Origin: Anisus vortex
Lineage: Eukaryota > Mollusca > Gastropoda > Planorbidae
Direction of reading: 5' to 3'
DNA: 64,000 bases
Assembly: GCA_949126835.1 (NCBI GenBank)
Contig: OX421497.1
Span: 24,245,612 to 24,309,611, forward strand
Part shown: piece after piece, positions 62,923-64,000 of the stretch
How positions within the stretch are numbered: position 1 is the first letter of the stretch
Layout: each line of letters starts with the position of its first letter
Position numbers and translations under genes: made by a program
The notes under the pieces: generated by a model
The model's input: only the letters and a program-made list of their open reading frames with translations
Databases searched by the model: none
Told to the model about the DNA's origin: nothing

Positions 62923-63761
62923 TTACATAGACGATATAAAATTGTCACCTTTTTGTCTTTTACTAGGCGGTGGTGTGCTTGCTTCAGCACCACCTACAAA
63001 GCGCCTTTTTCTAGGCGAGAGCTGGTTCTCTATGAGACTTTTCAGGTGGATGGTTGTTTCATTGTATACCCCGTGAAACAGGACTTCACCTGCTTCGTTT
63101 CTAGAAAGACAAACAACAAAATAATAAAAATACTTCGAAGTCTTTGTATTGTTTTTAATAAAAATTAACACAATTGAAGACAAAGCGTGGTTACCAAGAT
63201 CACTTCAACCCCCACAGAGGATTCACACACTTTTCTCACATCAATTACAGACGTTTCTCCTACCACACACTCTCATTGACATCACAAGAAGAACACATAA
63301 CCAGACAAAGGTATGTCTTGGTATTACTGCTGGACACTAGTAGCAAGTCATCGATAGTAGCACCGGTCGCATTTCCCGCTGATACGCGAAAATAGTATCT
63401 ACTGTACTGGGTGATGGGGTAAAGAAAATAAATAAATAAAAGAACTACGTGACTAAAAACTTTACTTACTTGTCTGGCCTTGCGACATCTGGCATCGATA
63501 ACAATAGGTCACTTATATTTTTAAAGTTTAGTTTCTCAAAATCAAGAGGTTTCCCTATAATGTCTTCATATTCCCCTGTTAAATACAAAATAACAATCAT
63601 AACGATTATCTTGATGTTCTATTATTTAACAATAGATTAATAAAGATTCACTTTTGCTAAAACAAATGAAGATTATATAACTTACTGTAAATATCGTCTA
63701 GCAATACGCCATGTTTTGCACTCAGTAGTAGCGATCGGATCTCCTTACGAAATTCTTCCAT
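62923..63761 (-). CDS. LOTUS/OST-HTH domain mini-protein, 119 aa, three exons
   Basis: Exons 63761-63686 (ATG start, MEEFRKEIRSLLLSAKHGV), 63575-63470 and 63100-62923 (stop). Phases match and sum to 360 nt. Donors are GTAAGT-like and acceptors AG. Residues 1 to about 88 resemble the N-terminal LOTUS (OST-HTH) domain of TDRD5: FRKEIRSLL..., IGKPLDFEKLNF, LLLSMPDVAR, EVLFHGVYNETT. A basic, Pro/Ser tail (SPRKRRFVGG, PPSKRQKGD) could be a nuclear signal. LOTUS domains bind RNA or Vasa-type helicases in germ granules. TDRD5 itself is a large multi-LOTUS Tudor protein, so this is either a mini-gene captured by the element or a broken host gene. The poly(A) signal 52 nt after the stop favours a genuine short gene. 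Exon 3 lies inside the inverted repeat; exons 1-2 lie outside. Confidence 0.78.
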
Positions 63762-64000
63762 TATGAGATTTTATTTCTGGAAATAATTAAAATAGACACC
63801 ACCTCCATTAAATTACAAAGATACTTATATGTTTTATAGGATTTTTATAAAATGAAAGGGTTATACGCATTTTGTTTCTTCTAAATTTTTCTCCCTAACG
63901 CGTCAAATAGTCTGTTGAATTCAACATGGCTATACACTATTCATTTGATATGACTTAACCCTCAGAGAACACCAGATCACCGGTGACTTACCACGTTTAA
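63762..64000 (-). other. 5' flank of the LOTUS mini-gene up to the window edge
   Basis: 239 bp upstream of the ATG. No coding frame and no copy of the GC-rich module is seen. Promoter motifs were not recognised. The body of the putative element would continue beyond the window. Confidence 0.4.

Larger units (their letters stand above)
60845..63315 (+). repeat. Right arm of the long inverted repeat (about 2.47 kb)
   Basis: The mirror of 58455-60782. It includes the third copy of the GC and AT modules and exon 3, poly(A) signal and part of intron 2 of the LOTUS gene. Beyond 63315 the match stops but the LOTUS gene continues, so the right arm is the more complete and probably the original version. 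Confidence 0.92.

Overview
This is an animal nuclear genome window. It is AT-rich, with GT-AG introns, three conserved metazoan genes and many interspersed repeats. Gene content, tRNA-derived SINEs, MITEs and an invertebrate-type mobile DNA polymerase fit a lophotrochozoan, most likely a gastropod mollusc. The species assignment is inference.

Layout: (1) 1-6475, plus strand: the last 11 coding exons of ABCB7, the mitochondrial ABC exporter needed for cytosolic iron-sulfur protein assembly. (2) 6476-10668: intergenic sequence with a degraded SINE, a TA-flanked MITE and a hAT-type MITE. (3) 10669-15133, minus strand: a complete four-exon ENPP4/5-like ectonucleotide pyrophosphatase/phosphodiesterase (469 aa). 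(4) 15134-18540: a dispersed repeat, a 47-bp minisatellite and probable REV3L 3' UTR. (5) 18541-47045, minus strand: complete REV3L, the catalytic subunit of DNA polymerase zeta. I resolved 35 coding exons whose lengths sum to 13,311 nt (4,436 aa) with every splice phase matching; about two thirds of the protein comes from one 8.5-kb exon. (6) 47046-52019: repeat-bearing intergenic DNA. (7) 52020-52935: a decayed LINE split by a hAT MITE with a perfect 8-bp target-site duplication. (8) 53002-55985: a 40-bp minisatellite of about 70 units, part of it organised as a 771-bp higher-order repeat. (9) 55986-64000: an unusual mobile-element complex.

The last region is the most novel part. GC-rich tandem units each combine motifs resembling ETS (CCGGAAGT), CRE (TGACGTCA), YY1 (CAAGATGGCGG) and E-box (CACGTG) sites. 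They are followed by AT-rich units around TAATCGTGTAATTATT. This double module occurs three times. Copies 1 and 2 face each other around a truncated family-B DNA polymerase, like terminal inverted repeats. Copies 2 and 3 form a nearly perfect inverted repeat of about 2.4 kb per arm with a 62-bp spacer. Beside and partly inside the right arm lies an apparently intact three-exon gene for a 119-aa LOTUS/OST-HTH protein most like the first LOTUS domain of TDRD5, a germ-granule/piRNA factor. The left arm keeps only its last exon. I interpret this as a Polinton-like or related self-synthesising element with a foldback rearrangement, carrying or sitting next to a LOTUS mini-gene. An assembly or read-hairpin artefact must be excluded.

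The three conserved genes are functionally unrelated apart from a loose biochemical link: REV3L carries a C-terminal Cys cluster that binds Fe-S in its family, and ABCB7 supports cytosolic Fe-S assembly. I see no evidence of co-regulation.
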